In this document: piece after piece, positions 44,401 through 52,675 of the stretch
Layout of the letters: every line of letters begins with the position of its first letter
Position numbering within the stretch: the stretch's first letter is position 1
Source of the DNA: CAZZIQ01 sp964654355
GTDB taxonomy: Bacteria > Pseudomonadota > Gammaproteobacteria > GCF-002020875
Assembly (NCBI GenBank): GCA_964654355.1
Contig: CAZZIQ010000001.1
Location: forward strand, 1-58,823
Direction: 5' to 3'
DNA length: 58,823 nucleotides
The notes under the pieces: generated by a model
Seen by the model: the letters and a program-made list of their open reading frames with translations, nothing else
Database searches by the model: none
Told to the model about the DNA's origin: nothing
Position numbers and translations under genes: made by a program

Positions 44401-45105
44401 GTGGGTGTTGCAGCTCAGCCGGCGTGGTTGTTGCATGCGCGTCCATTTCGCGAGCGCTCACGGATTGTTGAATTGTTCACTCAGGCGAATGGACGCATTG
44501 CGGCCGTAGCACACCTCAAGCGTGGCGAAGAGGGATTGCTGCAACCATTTCGGCCCTTGTTGGTGGGTTGGCGTGGACGCGGTGAGCTGCCAACCTTGAG
44601 TCAATGCGAAGCCGCTGCGCCGGCGTTTTCTTTGCAGGGGCGGCGTAATTGGTGTGGGTTGTATCTCAACGAGCTGTTACTGCGTCTGTTGCAGCGCGAG
44701 GATGCGCATCCTCAGTTGTTCGCCCATTACGGCCACGTGCTGACCGGATTGGTGGAATCCGAAGCGGAGGCGATCTGGCTGCGGCGTTTTGAGCGCGAAT
44801 TGTTGGATGCGCTGGGCTATGCCCTCAACCTTGAGGCGGATTGTGTGGGTGCCGCGATCGATCCAGAAGTCACCTATCGCTGGCGGGCGGGGCAAGGTTT
44901 TATGCCTAATTCGACGGCTTCGGAGTGGAACTTGCGCGGTCGATCTATTCAAATGCTGGCACGGGGTGAGGATGCTGATGATCCTTCAGTGCAGCGGGAT
45001 CAGCGTACCTTGATGCGACAGGCGTTGGATGAGTTGCTGGAAGGGAAGCCGCTCAAGAGTCGTCAGCTGTTTCAGCCACGAATGCGCAACACGAAGGAAT
45101 CTTGA
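44401..45105 (+). CDS. recO: DNA repair protein RecO
   Basis: RecO works with RecR to load RecA on SSB-coated DNA. The 234-aa protein has the N-terminal OB-fold start PAWLLHARPFRERSRIVELFTQANGR and the CGLYLNELLLRLL segment typical of proteobacterial RecO. The start is GTG 44401 without a clear ribosome site, probably coupled to era. No zinc-binding Cys cluster is visible, as in E. coli. Confidence 0.93.
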   Translation: MGVAAQPAWLLHARPFRERSRIVELFTQANGRIAAVAHLKRGEEGLLQPFRPLLVGWRGRGELPTLSQCEAAAPAFSLQGRRNWCGLYLNELLLRLLQREDAHPQLFAHYGHVLTGLVESEAEAIWLRRFERELLDALGYALNLEADCVGAAIDPEVTYRWRAGQGFMPNSTASEWNLRGRSIQMLARGEDADDPSVQRDQRTLMRQALDELLEGKPLKSRQLFQPRMRNTKES

Positions 45106-45151
45106 AGAAAAGAGTCCTGACAGAAGAATCGTACATGGCGATCAATAACGA

Positions 45152-45892
45152 ATGATGAATCACTCAACTTTGCTGCTGGGCGTGAATTTGGATCATGTCG
45201 CAACGCTGCGACAGGCGCGTCGTACACCTTATCCAGATATGCGCGATGCGGTGCGTATTGCTGAGGCCAATGGTGCGGACTCGATTACTTTGCATTTGCG
45301 CGAAGACCGCCGCCATATTCAGGATGACGATGTGTTTGGTCTGCACGGCTTGCTGAAAACGCGGATGAATCTGGAAATGGCGGTCACCGATGAGATGCTG
45401 ACGATCGCTGCGCGGCTACAGCCGGCGGATTGTTGCCTCGTGCCCGAGCGTCGTGAAGAGCTGACCACCGAGGGTGGGCTGGATGTAGCGGGTAACATGA
45501 GCCGTTTACGCGATGCCTGCGCCCAATTGTCTGCGGCAGGCATTCGCGTTTCCCCCTTTATTGATCCTGATCCGAAACAGATTGAAGCGGTTGTGGAGGC
45601 GGGTGCGCCGGTGTGTGAGCTGCATACCGGGCGTTATGCCGATGCGCAGACTCAGGCCGAGGCGGATGCTGAGTTTGCGCGCATTGAAGCGGCAGCCAAG
45701 CTTGGCGCGGAATTGGGCCTGCAAGTGAATGCTGGCCACGGCCTGCATTACGAAAACGTTGCGCGGGTTGCTGCGATTCCACAATTGGTTGAGCTCAACA
45801 TCGGGCATGCGATTGTCGCGCGCGCACTGTTTGTTGGGCTGGCAGAAGCTGTGCGTGAGATGAAACAAGCGATGTTGGATGCGCGAGCGTAG
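45152..45892 (+). CDS. pdxJ: Pyridoxine 5'-phosphate synthase
   Basis: PdxJ condenses 1-deoxyxylulose 5-phosphate with 3-amino-2-oxopropyl phosphate in vitamin B6 synthesis. The 246-aa TIM-barrel protein has LGVNLDHVATLRQARRTPYPD, TLHLREDRRHIQDDD and VNAGHGLHYENV, all typical. Two ATG codons lie next to each other (45152 and 45155). It precedes acpS by five bases, as in E. coli. Confidence 0.97.
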   Translation: MMNHSTLLLGVNLDHVATLRQARRTPYPDMRDAVRIAEANGADSITLHLREDRRHIQDDDVFGLHGLLKTRMNLEMAVTDEMLTIAARLQPADCCLVPERREELTTEGGLDVAGNMSRLRDACAQLSAAGIRVSPFIDPDPKQIEAVVEAGAPVCELHTGRYADAQTQAEADAEFARIEAAAKLGAELGLQVNAGHGLHYENVARVAAIPQLVELNIGHAIVARALFVGLAEAVREMKQAMLDARA

Positions 45893-45897
45893 GCCGC

Positions 45898-46335
45898 ATG
45901 ATTGTTGGCATCGGTACAGATTTGGTTGAGGTGGTGCGGATGCAAGAGGCATTGTCGCGTCATGGTGAACGCCTCGCGACACGCATCCTGACCGCTGAAG
46001 AGTTGGATGAATTTCATCGCAGTGCCGCACAAGATCGATTCTTGTCGAAGCGCTTTGCGGCAAAAGAAGCCGCTGCGAAGGCCTTGGGCACCGGGTTTGC
46101 GGAAGGCCTTGGTTGGCACGATATCGCGGTGACGCATAATGCTTTGGGTCGGCCCGAGTTGCGATTCCAAGGCGCGGGACTGCGTTTGCTGCAGAAGCTT
46201 GGCGCCAACCGGAGTCATCTCACGATTGCAGATGAGCGTGGGCATGCCGTTGCCTTTGTGGTGCTAGAGCAAGAACCCGTTGCTGCGGCAACGATGATGC
46301 TGCGCTCAGCCCAAGCTGCGCAAGAACAACAATAA
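45898..46335 (+). CDS. acpS: Holo-[acyl-carrier-protein] synthase
   Basis: AcpS transfers the 4'-phosphopantetheine arm from CoA to acyl carrier protein. The 145-aa protein has GIGTDLVEVVRM, with the metal-binding Asp, and FLSKRFAAKEAAAKALGTGF, the second motif. A C-terminal tail of about 18 residues (Ala/Met/Gln-rich) extends beyond the E. coli protein. It follows pdxJ closely. Confidence 0.96.
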   Translation: MIVGIGTDLVEVVRMQEALSRHGERLATRILTAEELDEFHRSAAQDRFLSKRFAAKEAAAKALGTGFAEGLGWHDIAVTHNALGRPELRFQGAGLRLLQKLGANRSHLTIADERGHAVAFVVLEQEPVAAATMMLRSAQAAQEQQ

Positions 46336-46388
46336 ACAATAAGTTGATCACCACAGTACATAGACCCCCCCGTTGCATGGAGCACACA

Positions 46389-47306
46389 ATGGGACGCGCC
46401 CAATCTGACGTACATCCTCAATTTTTGACCATCGAGCAAACTGTCGGTAATACACCGCTGGTGCGGCTGCAGCGTTTAAGCGAAGGCTGCAAGGCGACGG
46501 TGTTGCTGAAACTCGAAGGCAACAACCCCGCCGGTTCGGTGAAAGATCGCCCTGCATTGAACATGATTGCCAAAGCTGAAGCGCGCGGTGAGATCCAGCC
46601 GGGCGACACCTTGATTGAAGCGACCAGCGGCAATACCGGTATCGCGCTGGCCATGGCCGCGGCCATGAAGGGCTATCGCATGGTGTTGGTGATGCCGGAG
46701 CATATGAGTGCGGAGCGGCGTGCGGTGATGCGTGCCTACGGTGCTGAGCTGGTGCTCACCCCGAAAGACGCGAGCATGGAAGGCGCGATTGATTGTGCCC
46801 GGGAAATGGAAGCGGCGGGCCAAGGCCGCATCCTCGATCAATTCTCCAATCCGGATAACCCGTTGGCGCATTACGAGTCCACGGGCCCGGAGATCTGGCG
46901 CGACACGGCCGGGCAGGTCACCCATTTTGTCTCCTCCATGGGCACCACTGGCACCATCATGGGGACTTCAATGTATCTGAAAGAGGTTGCGCCGCAGGTC
47001 GAAATTGTCGGCGTGCAGCCGCAAGAGGGTGCGGCCATTCCTGGGATTCGGCGTTGGCCGCAGGAATATTTGCCCAAGATTTATGACCCGAAGCGGATCG
47101 ACCGGATTGTTGATGTAGGGCAGCAGGACGCGGAAGACACCATGCGCGCCTTGGCTGCGCGTGAAGGGATTTTCTGTGGGGTTTCCTCGGGGGGTGCGGC
47201 TGCGGTGGCACTGCAATTGGCGCGTGAGGTTGAGGGCGTGATTGTGGCAATTGCCTGCGATCGTGGCGATCGCTACCTTTCGACCGGGGTGTTCCCGGAC
47301 CGCTAG
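46389..47306 (+). CDS. cysM: Cysteine synthase B (O-acetylserine sulfhydrylase B)
   Basis: CysM makes cysteine, and can use thiosulfate in addition to sulfide. ATG 46389 has GGAG six bases upstream and gives 305 aa, close to E. coli CysM (303); upstream ATG and GTG codons give longer tails without ribosome sites. Features are TVGNTPLVRL, the PLP Lys at about 52 in NPAGSVKDRPAL (the Arg-Pro-Ala variant is typical of CysM), EATSGNTGIALA and GVSSGGAAAVALQ. Confidence 0.93.
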   Translation: MGRAQSDVHPQFLTIEQTVGNTPLVRLQRLSEGCKATVLLKLEGNNPAGSVKDRPALNMIAKAEARGEIQPGDTLIEATSGNTGIALAMAAAMKGYRMVLVMPEHMSAERRAVMRAYGAELVLTPKDASMEGAIDCAREMEAAGQGRILDQFSNPDNPLAHYESTGPEIWRDTAGQVTHFVSSMGTTGTIMGTSMYLKEVAPQVEIVGVQPQEGAAIPGIRRWPQEYLPKIYDPKRIDRIVDVGQQDAEDTMRALAAREGIFCGVSSGGAAAVALQLAREVEGVIVAIACDRGDRYLSTGVFPDR

Positions 47307-47376
47307 CCAGCGTTGTGTGCCTCAAGGCATAAGCAGGTTTTATTGAAAATCGGCCCTTCGTAAACATGTACGAAAT

Positions 47377-47423
47377 CTGTTTATGACCATTTATTAAACA
47401 GTATGTTATGAATTATTATTCAT
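47377..47423. promoter_or_regulatory. AT-rich intergenic stretch with two inverted repeats
   Basis: The cysM-exonuclease gap (47307-47434) is distinctly A/T-rich. CTGTTTA (47377-47383) and TAAACAG (47395-47401) form a 7-bp inverted repeat with half-sites 18 bases apart, the geometry of a dimer-binding operator. ATGAAT/ATTCAT (47408-47413 with 47418-47423) forms a second, tighter one. A regulator is not identified. Confidence 0.4.
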
Positions 47424-47434
47424 GTTGAGTGGAG

Positions 47435-48220
47435 ATGGTTTTGGCGACGAATACACTGGTTTTTGACATCGAGACCGTTCCAGATGCCGCGTTTGGCGCG
47501 CGTTATTTCGAGCTTGATGGGCTCAGCCCGGAGGACGCCGTTAAGGCAATGGCGCATCTGCGCCAGCAGCAAAGCGGATCGGACTTCCAGAAGCTGCCAT
47601 TTCATCAGGTGGTCGCGATATCCGCGGTTTGGCGTGGGCGCGGAGATGAGATCAAGGTCCTTTCCTTCGGCACGCCCGAGTCCGATGAGGCGGAGTTGAT
47701 CCGGCAATTTTTCGGTGCCATCGACAAGTACAGCCCAACCTTGGTGTCGTGGAACGGTAGTGGCTTTGATCTACCGGTCTTGCATTACCGCGCCATGAAG
47801 CACGGCATCGAGGCGCCGCGCTATTGGGAAACTGGCGCCAACGACCAGAGCTTTCGCTGGAATAACTACATCAGTCGCTACCACGAGCGGCACACCGACC
47901 TGATGGACTTGTTGGCGCTGTATAACCTTCGTGCTGCGGCCCGCTTAGACGAAGTTGCCAGCCTGTTGGGCTTTCCGGGCAAGCTGGGCATGGATGGATC
48001 GAAGGTCTGGGATGCATGGCTCGCGGGCGAAATCGTCGGAATACGCGATTATTGTGAGACCGACGTGCTCAATACATGGCTGGTATACCTCGCATTTGAG
48101 CGCTTCCGGGGCAATTTGCAGGGCAGCGAACTCGAGAAAGAGCATCAAATCTTGCGTGATTTGTTGAAGAGCGCGGATAAGCCGCATTTGCAGGAATTCC
48201 TCAGCGCGTGGCCGGCATAG
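47435..48220 (+). CDS. PolB-related 3'-5' exonuclease (DnaQ-like fold)
   Basis: The product, about 261 aa, belongs to the predicted 3'-5' exonucleases related to the proofreading domain of DNA polymerase II. Exo I is LVFDIETVPD (DxE), Exo II is TLVSWNGSGFDLPVL (N-x3-D), and Exo III is RDYCETDVLNTWLVYL (Y-x3-D). No polymerase domain is present. The start is uncertain: ATG 47435 is listed, GTG 47429 is upstream, and TTG 47441 has GGAG six bases before it. The cellular role is unknown; repair of DNA ends is inferred from the family. Confidence 0.87.
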   Translation: MVLATNTLVFDIETVPDAAFGARYFELDGLSPEDAVKAMAHLRQQQSGSDFQKLPFHQVVAISAVWRGRGDEIKVLSFGTPESDEAELIRQFFGAIDKYSPTLVSWNGSGFDLPVLHYRAMKHGIEAPRYWETGANDQSFRWNNYISRYHERHTDLMDLLALYNLRAAARLDEVASLLGFPGKLGMDGSKVWDAWLAGEIVGIRDYCETDVLNTWLVYLAFERFRGNLQGSELEKEHQILRDLLKSADKPHLQEFLSAWPA

Positions 48221-48256
48221 GTCGAGCCTGTTACTATCCCGACTGAATTAGTCAAC

Positions 48257-48283
48257 AAAAGCCCATCGATTGATAGGGCTTTT
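48257..48283 (+). terminator. Terminator after the exonuclease gene
   Basis: AAAAGCCC-ATC pairs with GAT-(A)-GGGCTTTT around a GATT loop, an 11-bp stem with a one-base bulge and flanking A and T runs. Confidence 0.75.
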
Positions 48284-48324
48284 GCCTCTACCGGTGACCG
48301 TCGCCGGCCATGCAAGGAATCCCT

Positions 48325-48729
48325 ATGACCTCGGTTGCCCAGCATATCAACATCGAAAATCTCTCCGATCAGGACCGTAATCGTCTTGGTGAGATCGTGC
48401 TGGATCAGATGGAAGACTGGGGGTTGAGTAAAGACCATCAGCTGGCGTTGCTTGGTCTTGAGGGTAAATCACGCTCGCTCAGTCGCTATCGCCATGGGCA
48501 TCCTTTGCCGGATGATCCGGATGTGTTGGAGCGCGTGCGTCATTTGCTTGGGATTGGCGAGGCGCTGCGCGGCTATTTTCCGCTGAACCACAAAGGCGGC
48601 AGCGTCTGGCTGCGTAACACCAACAAGTATTTTCTCAAGAAGCCGCCACTGCGCATGATGTTGGAGGATGGCCTCATCGGCATGCACCGTGTCTGGGTCA
48701 ATCTTGACTGCACCCAAGGCTGGGATTGA
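48325..48729 (+). CDS. Orphan MbcA/ParS/Xre-type (DUF2384-like) antitoxin-fold protein
   Basis: The 134-aa protein has an N-terminal helical region with LALLGLEGKSRSLSRYRHG (a helix-turn-helix-like Xre/ParS segment, about 38-56) and a C-terminal part with RNTNKYFLKKPPLRMMLEDGLIGMHRVWVNLD, resembling the toxin-binding MbcA/ParS domain. Such proteins are usually antitoxins of RES-domain toxins, but no toxin gene lies on either side. It may act as a stand-alone regulator. ATG 48325 with AAGGA upstream is preferred over ATG 48310. Its own terminator-delimited unit. Confidence 0.6.
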   Translation: MTSVAQHINIENLSDQDRNRLGEIVLDQMEDWGLSKDHQLALLGLEGKSRSLSRYRHGHPLPDDPDVLERVRHLLGIGEALRGYFPLNHKGGSVWLRNTNKYFLKKPPLRMMLEDGLIGMHRVWVNLDCTQGWD

Positions 48730-48797
48730 TCGTCCCGGGTTTCTGCGCTCGAGATTGATGCAACACGACCGCGTCTGAGCCGTTACACTGCGCCGCC

Positions 48798-50123
48798 ATG
48801 TCGCGACGCAAACCCATTCCTACCGAACCCCTTGATCTTGAAATTCTGCGCCTGAGCCCAGAAGGGCGTGGTGTGGCGCGCACCGAAGAGGGCAAGGCCA
48901 TCTTTGTGTCCGGTGCATTACCTGGTGAGCACGTGCGCGCGCGGATTGTGAAGCGCCATCGTCGCCATGATGAAGCCCGTGTGGTGGATGTTTTGCAGGC
49001 CTCGCCCGACCGTGTGGAGCCTACATGTGCGGCGTTTTCCTTTTGTGGTGGTTGCAGCTTGCAGCATCTCGATCACGCCCAACAAATCGCAAGTAAACAA
49101 GCTGCATTGCTTGAGCAGCTTGAGCGTATTGGCGCAGTCAAACCGAAGCAGGTGTTGCCGCCGGTCATGGGGCTGCAACTCGGCTATCGCCGTACAGCAC
49201 GGATTGGTGTGAAACATGTCGATAAGCGTAGCGAGGTCTTGGTTGGTTTTCGTGAGAAGCACTCCAGCTATATCGTCGACATGCAGGCGTGCCCGGTGTT
49301 GGTGCCGCAAGTCGGCGAACAGATTGCGGCCTTGCGCACCTTGATCGCGGGCCTGGAAGCCAAGTCACGCATTGCGCAGATTCAGGTGGCTGCAGGGGAT
49401 AACGCGACGGTCTTGGTCTTGCGCAACTTGGACCCGTTGAGCGATTCCGATCAGCGCGCACTGGCCGAATTTGGGCAGGCGCAGGGCCTAAAGATTTGGC
49501 TGCAGCCCGGTAATGAGACCACTATTGCGCCGCTCACTGAGCACGATCGGGTTGCGTTGAGCTATGCCTTGCCTGCCTTTGATTTGCGTATGCAATTCTT
49601 GCCAACGGATTTTGTGCAGGTGAACGCATCCGTGAACCAGCAAATGATTCAGCAAGCCTTGGATCTGCTTGCACCACAAGCCGGCGAGCGTGTCTTGGAT
49701 CTATTCTGTGGCTTGGGCAATTTCACCTTGCCGTTGGCGCGCAGCGGTGCACGCGTCACAGGAGTGGAGGGGGATGCGGGCTTGGTTGAGCGCGCGCGCT
49801 TGAATGCCGAAGCAAATGGATTGGAAGCCGACTTTTATGTTGCCAATCTGTTTGATCAAGATCTTGAAGCGCCTTGGATGCGCGACCACTGGGATGCCTT
49901 GTTGCTCGACCCGCCACGTAGTGGTGCGGAGCAAATCGTGCGTCAAATTCATCGCTTGAATCCACAGCGCATCGTCTATGTTTCTTGTGACCCTTCCACG
50001 CTCGCGCGCGATGCAGGAATCCTCAAGGAGCAGGGCTATCGTTTAGTGGAAGCCGGCATTCTCGATATGTTTCCGCATACCACGCACGTCGAGTCTATGG
50101 CGCGATTCGTGCGTATTCGCTAA
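48798..50123 (+). CDS. rlmD: 23S rRNA (uracil(1939)-C5)-methyltransferase RlmD
   Basis: RlmD makes m5U1939 in 23S rRNA with S-adenosylmethionine. The 441-aa protein has an N-terminal TRAM-like domain, a 4Fe-4S site (CAAFSFCGGCSLQH plus the Cys of MQACPVL), the SAM motif VLDLFCGLGNFTLPLA and the catalytic Cys in RIVYVSCDPSTLARD. All match the family. The next small gene begins four bases after its stop. Confidence 0.96.
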   Translation: MSRRKPIPTEPLDLEILRLSPEGRGVARTEEGKAIFVSGALPGEHVRARIVKRHRRHDEARVVDVLQASPDRVEPTCAAFSFCGGCSLQHLDHAQQIASKQAALLEQLERIGAVKPKQVLPPVMGLQLGYRRTARIGVKHVDKRSEVLVGFREKHSSYIVDMQACPVLVPQVGEQIAALRTLIAGLEAKSRIAQIQVAAGDNATVLVLRNLDPLSDSDQRALAEFGQAQGLKIWLQPGNETTIAPLTEHDRVALSYALPAFDLRMQFLPTDFVQVNASVNQQMIQQALDLLAPQAGERVLDLFCGLGNFTLPLARSGARVTGVEGDAGLVERARLNAEANGLEADFYVANLFDQDLEAPWMRDHWDALLLDPPRSGAEQIVRQIHRLNPQRIVYVSCDPSTLARDAGILKEQGYRLVEAGILDMFPHTTHVESMARFVRIR

Positions 50124-50127
50124 TTCC

Positions 50128-50478
50128 GTGACCGAATTCACGCCCGAAGAAGAGCGCTTTCAATGGCTGCATGAAATGCAGGTTTTGATCGGGATCGGCT
50201 TTGCCGAAGAACAGGCCGTGAGCCTGATTTGTTCGCGCAAGGGCCTTCCGCAGGATCCATCGTTTACGAAATCTTTGTTGATCGAATACGCTCGGGCACG
50301 CGTGCAACAGCGCCACATGCCGAGACTTTCTGCCTGGGCAATTCCTTCGATTGTTGCGAAGTATCCCCTCAGTGAGGACGCTGCGATTGAGCAACGTCGC
50401 GCCGAAATCTTGCAGGCCTGTGAGGGCGTCACAAAGCCCGCCGGTCTAAAACCACGCACGCCACCGCGGATTGTGTGA
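50128..50478 (+). CDS. Uncharacterised 116-aa protein downstream of rlmD
   Basis: I do not recognise this protein. It begins with GTG four bases after rlmD and is probably co-translated. It has a hydrophilic, mostly helical N-terminal part (MTEFTPEEERFQWLHEMQ), a region with LLIEYARARVQQRHMPRL, and a Pro-rich C-terminus (KPAGLKPRTPPRIV). No signal peptide, membrane segment or Cys motif is seen. Codon use resembles the neighbouring housekeeping genes, so it is not part of the A/T-rich cluster that follows. Confidence 0.6.
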   Translation: MTEFTPEEERFQWLHEMQVLIGIGFAEEQAVSLICSRKGLPQDPSFTKSLLIEYARARVQQRHMPRLSAWAIPSIVAKYPLSEDAAIEQRRAEILQACEGVTKPAGLKPRTPPRIV

Positions 50479-50519
50479 TTCAAGCAAACGCGCAAATACT
50501 TCTACAAAAAAATAAATAC

Positions 50520-50548
50520 TTGACAGATATCTTGATGATAATGAAGAT
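50520..50548 (+). promoter_or_regulatory. Candidate promoter of the secreted-protein cluster
   Basis: A perfect TTGACA (50520-50525) is followed 17 bases later by GAAGAT (50543-50548), which keeps the second, fifth and sixth positions of the -10 consensus. The surrounding stretch is A/T-rich. Transcription would start only a few bases before the first ATG (50558), so either that message is nearly leaderless or the true -10 lies elsewhere. Confidence 0.5.
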
Positions 50549-50557
50549 TGTAACCAA

Positions 50558-50977
50558 ATGTTGTTGTCGGTGATTACAAGGTTCTATCTGGAAATCATTC
50601 TTGCTGTTTGTGCGTCATTCTTTCTTATTTTTTCTGTCTCTGTAGCGACTGCTGCAGAAGAAACACTGTTTGAGAGCAGTAGCTCTATTGGAATACAAGT
50701 CATGACAAAGATCAGTCGGTCTGATGCGATAGACCAAGTTGAGGCGAATTCAATGCTCCTGGCGGGCCGTCTCCTGAGTCAATACATCAAAAGAAGGTCT
50801 TCTGATCTATGTCCTGACAGAGCAATCGTATCCGTTAACACGCAAGGACTTTCAGTGAGAGTCATCAATAATCAAATAAGTCCTGACTTCGAGGGCAATG
50901 TTCGCCATCGATATGAAATTTCCATAGATAAGGCCGATCTTGATGCATTAGCGATCAAGAATTGTGGTTTTTTCTGA
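50558..50977 (+). CDS. Exported protein of unknown function, first gene of the cluster
   Basis: The 139-aa product has a hydrophobic N-terminal export signal (about 9-32, ending ...SVATA). The mature part is about 107 aa, with two Cys (in SSDLCPDRA and the C-terminal IKNCGFF) that could form a disulfide. The segment IDQVEANSMLLAGRLLSQYIKRR followed by alternating VSVNTQGLSVRVINN and YEISIDKADLD looks like a single helix-plus-strands unit similar to LPP20-type domains, but the match is weak. It is not recognised as a named family. It stands 42 bases before the next gene. Confidence 0.6.
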   Translation: MLLSVITRFYLEIILAVCASFFLIFSVSVATAAEETLFESSSSIGIQVMTKISRSDAIDQVEANSMLLAGRLLSQYIKRRSSDLCPDRAIVSVNTQGLSVRVINNQISPDFEGNVRHRYEISIDKADLDALAIKNCGFF

Positions 50978-51019
50978 CCTCAAATCCCATTTATAAATTA
51001 AAACGATGAGGATGCTCTC

Positions 51020-52657
51020 ATGAATCCAAGCCCACTCAAGATAGCAATCGTAGGCGCCATTTTTGGCTTTGGCATACCAAACGCTTCATTAGCCGCCGTT
51101 TCTGCAAGCGCTGAAGCTTCTGTGGCGGTTAGTCAGGCGCAGACATTGCAACCAAGATTCATACCATCTAAGACTGCTTTTGAGCAGGCTAAAGCCTTTG
51201 TTAAAGAGCAGGGTGTAAAGCAGGGATGGGATACAGATCGAGAAATGTATGTGCAGATCGGTACAGCGTATTTTGACAATGAAGACCCTGCCTATGACAG
51301 CACTTTTGTCACAAAGCGCTCATTGGCTTCAATGCAAGCTACGCTCGAAGCGAAAGCGAAAATTATAGAATTTATCAACACCAAAATGAGTGCGATCGAT
51401 CAGGTGACGACGCCAGGTACCGATCTCTCTGCAAGATTCAATAAAGACATTAGGATGCTTGAAGGGAAGCTCAACAAGCAAAGAGAAATTCTTGCCAAGT
51501 TGATGGCAGAGGTCGATGCCAAAGAAGCGGATAAGCTGTCTGGCGTGACAATCGGTGATCGTATGAAGGCGTTAATGGATGCGAGCATCAAGAAGCTAGA
51601 CCAAACCTATAGTGCAAAAAATATTTCTGAAGAAAAAAGAGAAGAGTTCGAGAGAGCAAAGAAGAAATATGATGAGGCGATTGCCGGCTATGAAGACCTG
51701 AAGGCCAAGCTAGAAGAGACCAAGGGAAGTATCCGTAAGGAATCCTCTTCAACGGTTGAAACGATTTCACAAATGCCACTTTTTGGCGCTACAACTGTGG
51801 CTCAGTTCGAATCTTTCGACAAAAAGAAAGAAAGCTATAACGTCTCTGTGGTTGTAATGTGGGGAAAGAAGACAGAGCGCGTCGCCCGGGCTTTGTTGCA
51901 AGGCGAAGACTTCCCTGTTCCTCCCGGTGACCAGTCGATTGAAGATTGGGTTGACTCCAATAATTGGTCGACATCGACCGGTGGTCGTCAATTCCGAGAC
52001 AAAGACGGAACTTTCCACTTTGTAGGCATTGCCGCTGCAGATGCAGGTGAGACGGCAATGGATCGAGAAGATGCTATGGGCGTTGCAGAACAGATGGCGA
52101 AGAAAGAAGTTGCCATGTCTCTGTTCGCGGACGTGATGTCTCATAAGAAGGCGCAAGAGGCAATGCAGGTTCGTTCCGGTGGAAATGGAAAAGACACCGT
52201 ACAAGCTGGACAAAGTTTTGCCAAAACCGTGCAGCAATCGATTGAGGATCGTCAGATACAAGGTCTTCAGCAGCGTTTTGGTGGGTTTGTTGAGCACCCC
52301 ATTTCGGGTAAAGAAATCTACGTTGCTATCTATTCCTTGGACAACAAATCGGCAAAAGCCGCCATATGGGCAGAAGAGCGCAACTACTTGACTTCAATTC
52401 TTGATGAGAAGGCTCAGCAGAAAGCCAAAGGCCGTACCGATGGTTACAAGGATGCAGTAGAGGCAGCGAAGAAAGATCAGACTGAATACAACAACGCGCG
52501 AGCTGCTTCGTCATCAGACTTAAAAACAAAAGCAGCTTCGTCGGCGACATCACAAGAAGTCGTTTCTGAGCAGGTAGATACTGGTACGGATGCACCTCGC
52601 CGCTCACGCTCAGGTGTCTTCTCTGGGGCAGGTCAATCTGGCGGTTTGAATTGGTAA
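51020..52657 (+). CDS. Large exported protein with two LPP20-like halves and a central coiled coil
   Basis: The 545-aa protein has a Sec signal peptide (about 1-25, ...NASLA). Residues 76-125 (MYVQIGTAYFDN then Ala/Lys helix) and 245-292 (ending ESYNVSVVVMWGKK) look like one LPP20-like domain split by a charged helix, probably coiled coil, at about 140-242. Residues 333-445 repeat the pattern: FVGIAAADAGETA, an Ala-rich helix, then GFVEHPISGKEIYVAIYSLD. The C-terminal 80 residues are Lys/Ala/Ser-rich and probably disordered. No Cys are present in the mature part. GAGGA precedes the ATG. The function is unknown. Confidence 0.65.
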   Translation: MNPSPLKIAIVGAIFGFGIPNASLAAVSASAEASVAVSQAQTLQPRFIPSKTAFEQAKAFVKEQGVKQGWDTDREMYVQIGTAYFDNEDPAYDSTFVTKRSLASMQATLEAKAKIIEFINTKMSAIDQVTTPGTDLSARFNKDIRMLEGKLNKQREILAKLMAEVDAKEADKLSGVTIGDRMKALMDASIKKLDQTYSAKNISEEKREEFERAKKKYDEAIAGYEDLKAKLEETKGSIRKESSSTVETISQMPLFGATTVAQFESFDKKKESYNVSVVVMWGKKTERVARALLQGEDFPVPPGDQSIEDWVDSNNWSTSTGGRQFRDKDGTFHFVGIAAADAGETAMDREDAMGVAEQMAKKEVAMSLFADVMSHKKAQEAMQVRSGGNGKDTVQAGQSFAKTVQQSIEDRQIQGLQQRFGGFVEHPISGKEIYVAIYSLDNKSAKAAIWAEERNYLTSILDEKAQQKAKGRTDGYKDAVEAAKKDQTEYNNARAASSSDLKTKAASSATSQEVVSEQVDTGTDAPRRSRSGVFSGAGQSGGLNW

Positions 52658-52675
52658 ATGACCGAAGGAAAAAAC

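Noticed and set aside
48220..48800. A toxin-antitoxin pair around the DUF2384-like gene
   Set aside because: No second small gene or RES-domain partner fits between the exonuclease gene and rlmD.
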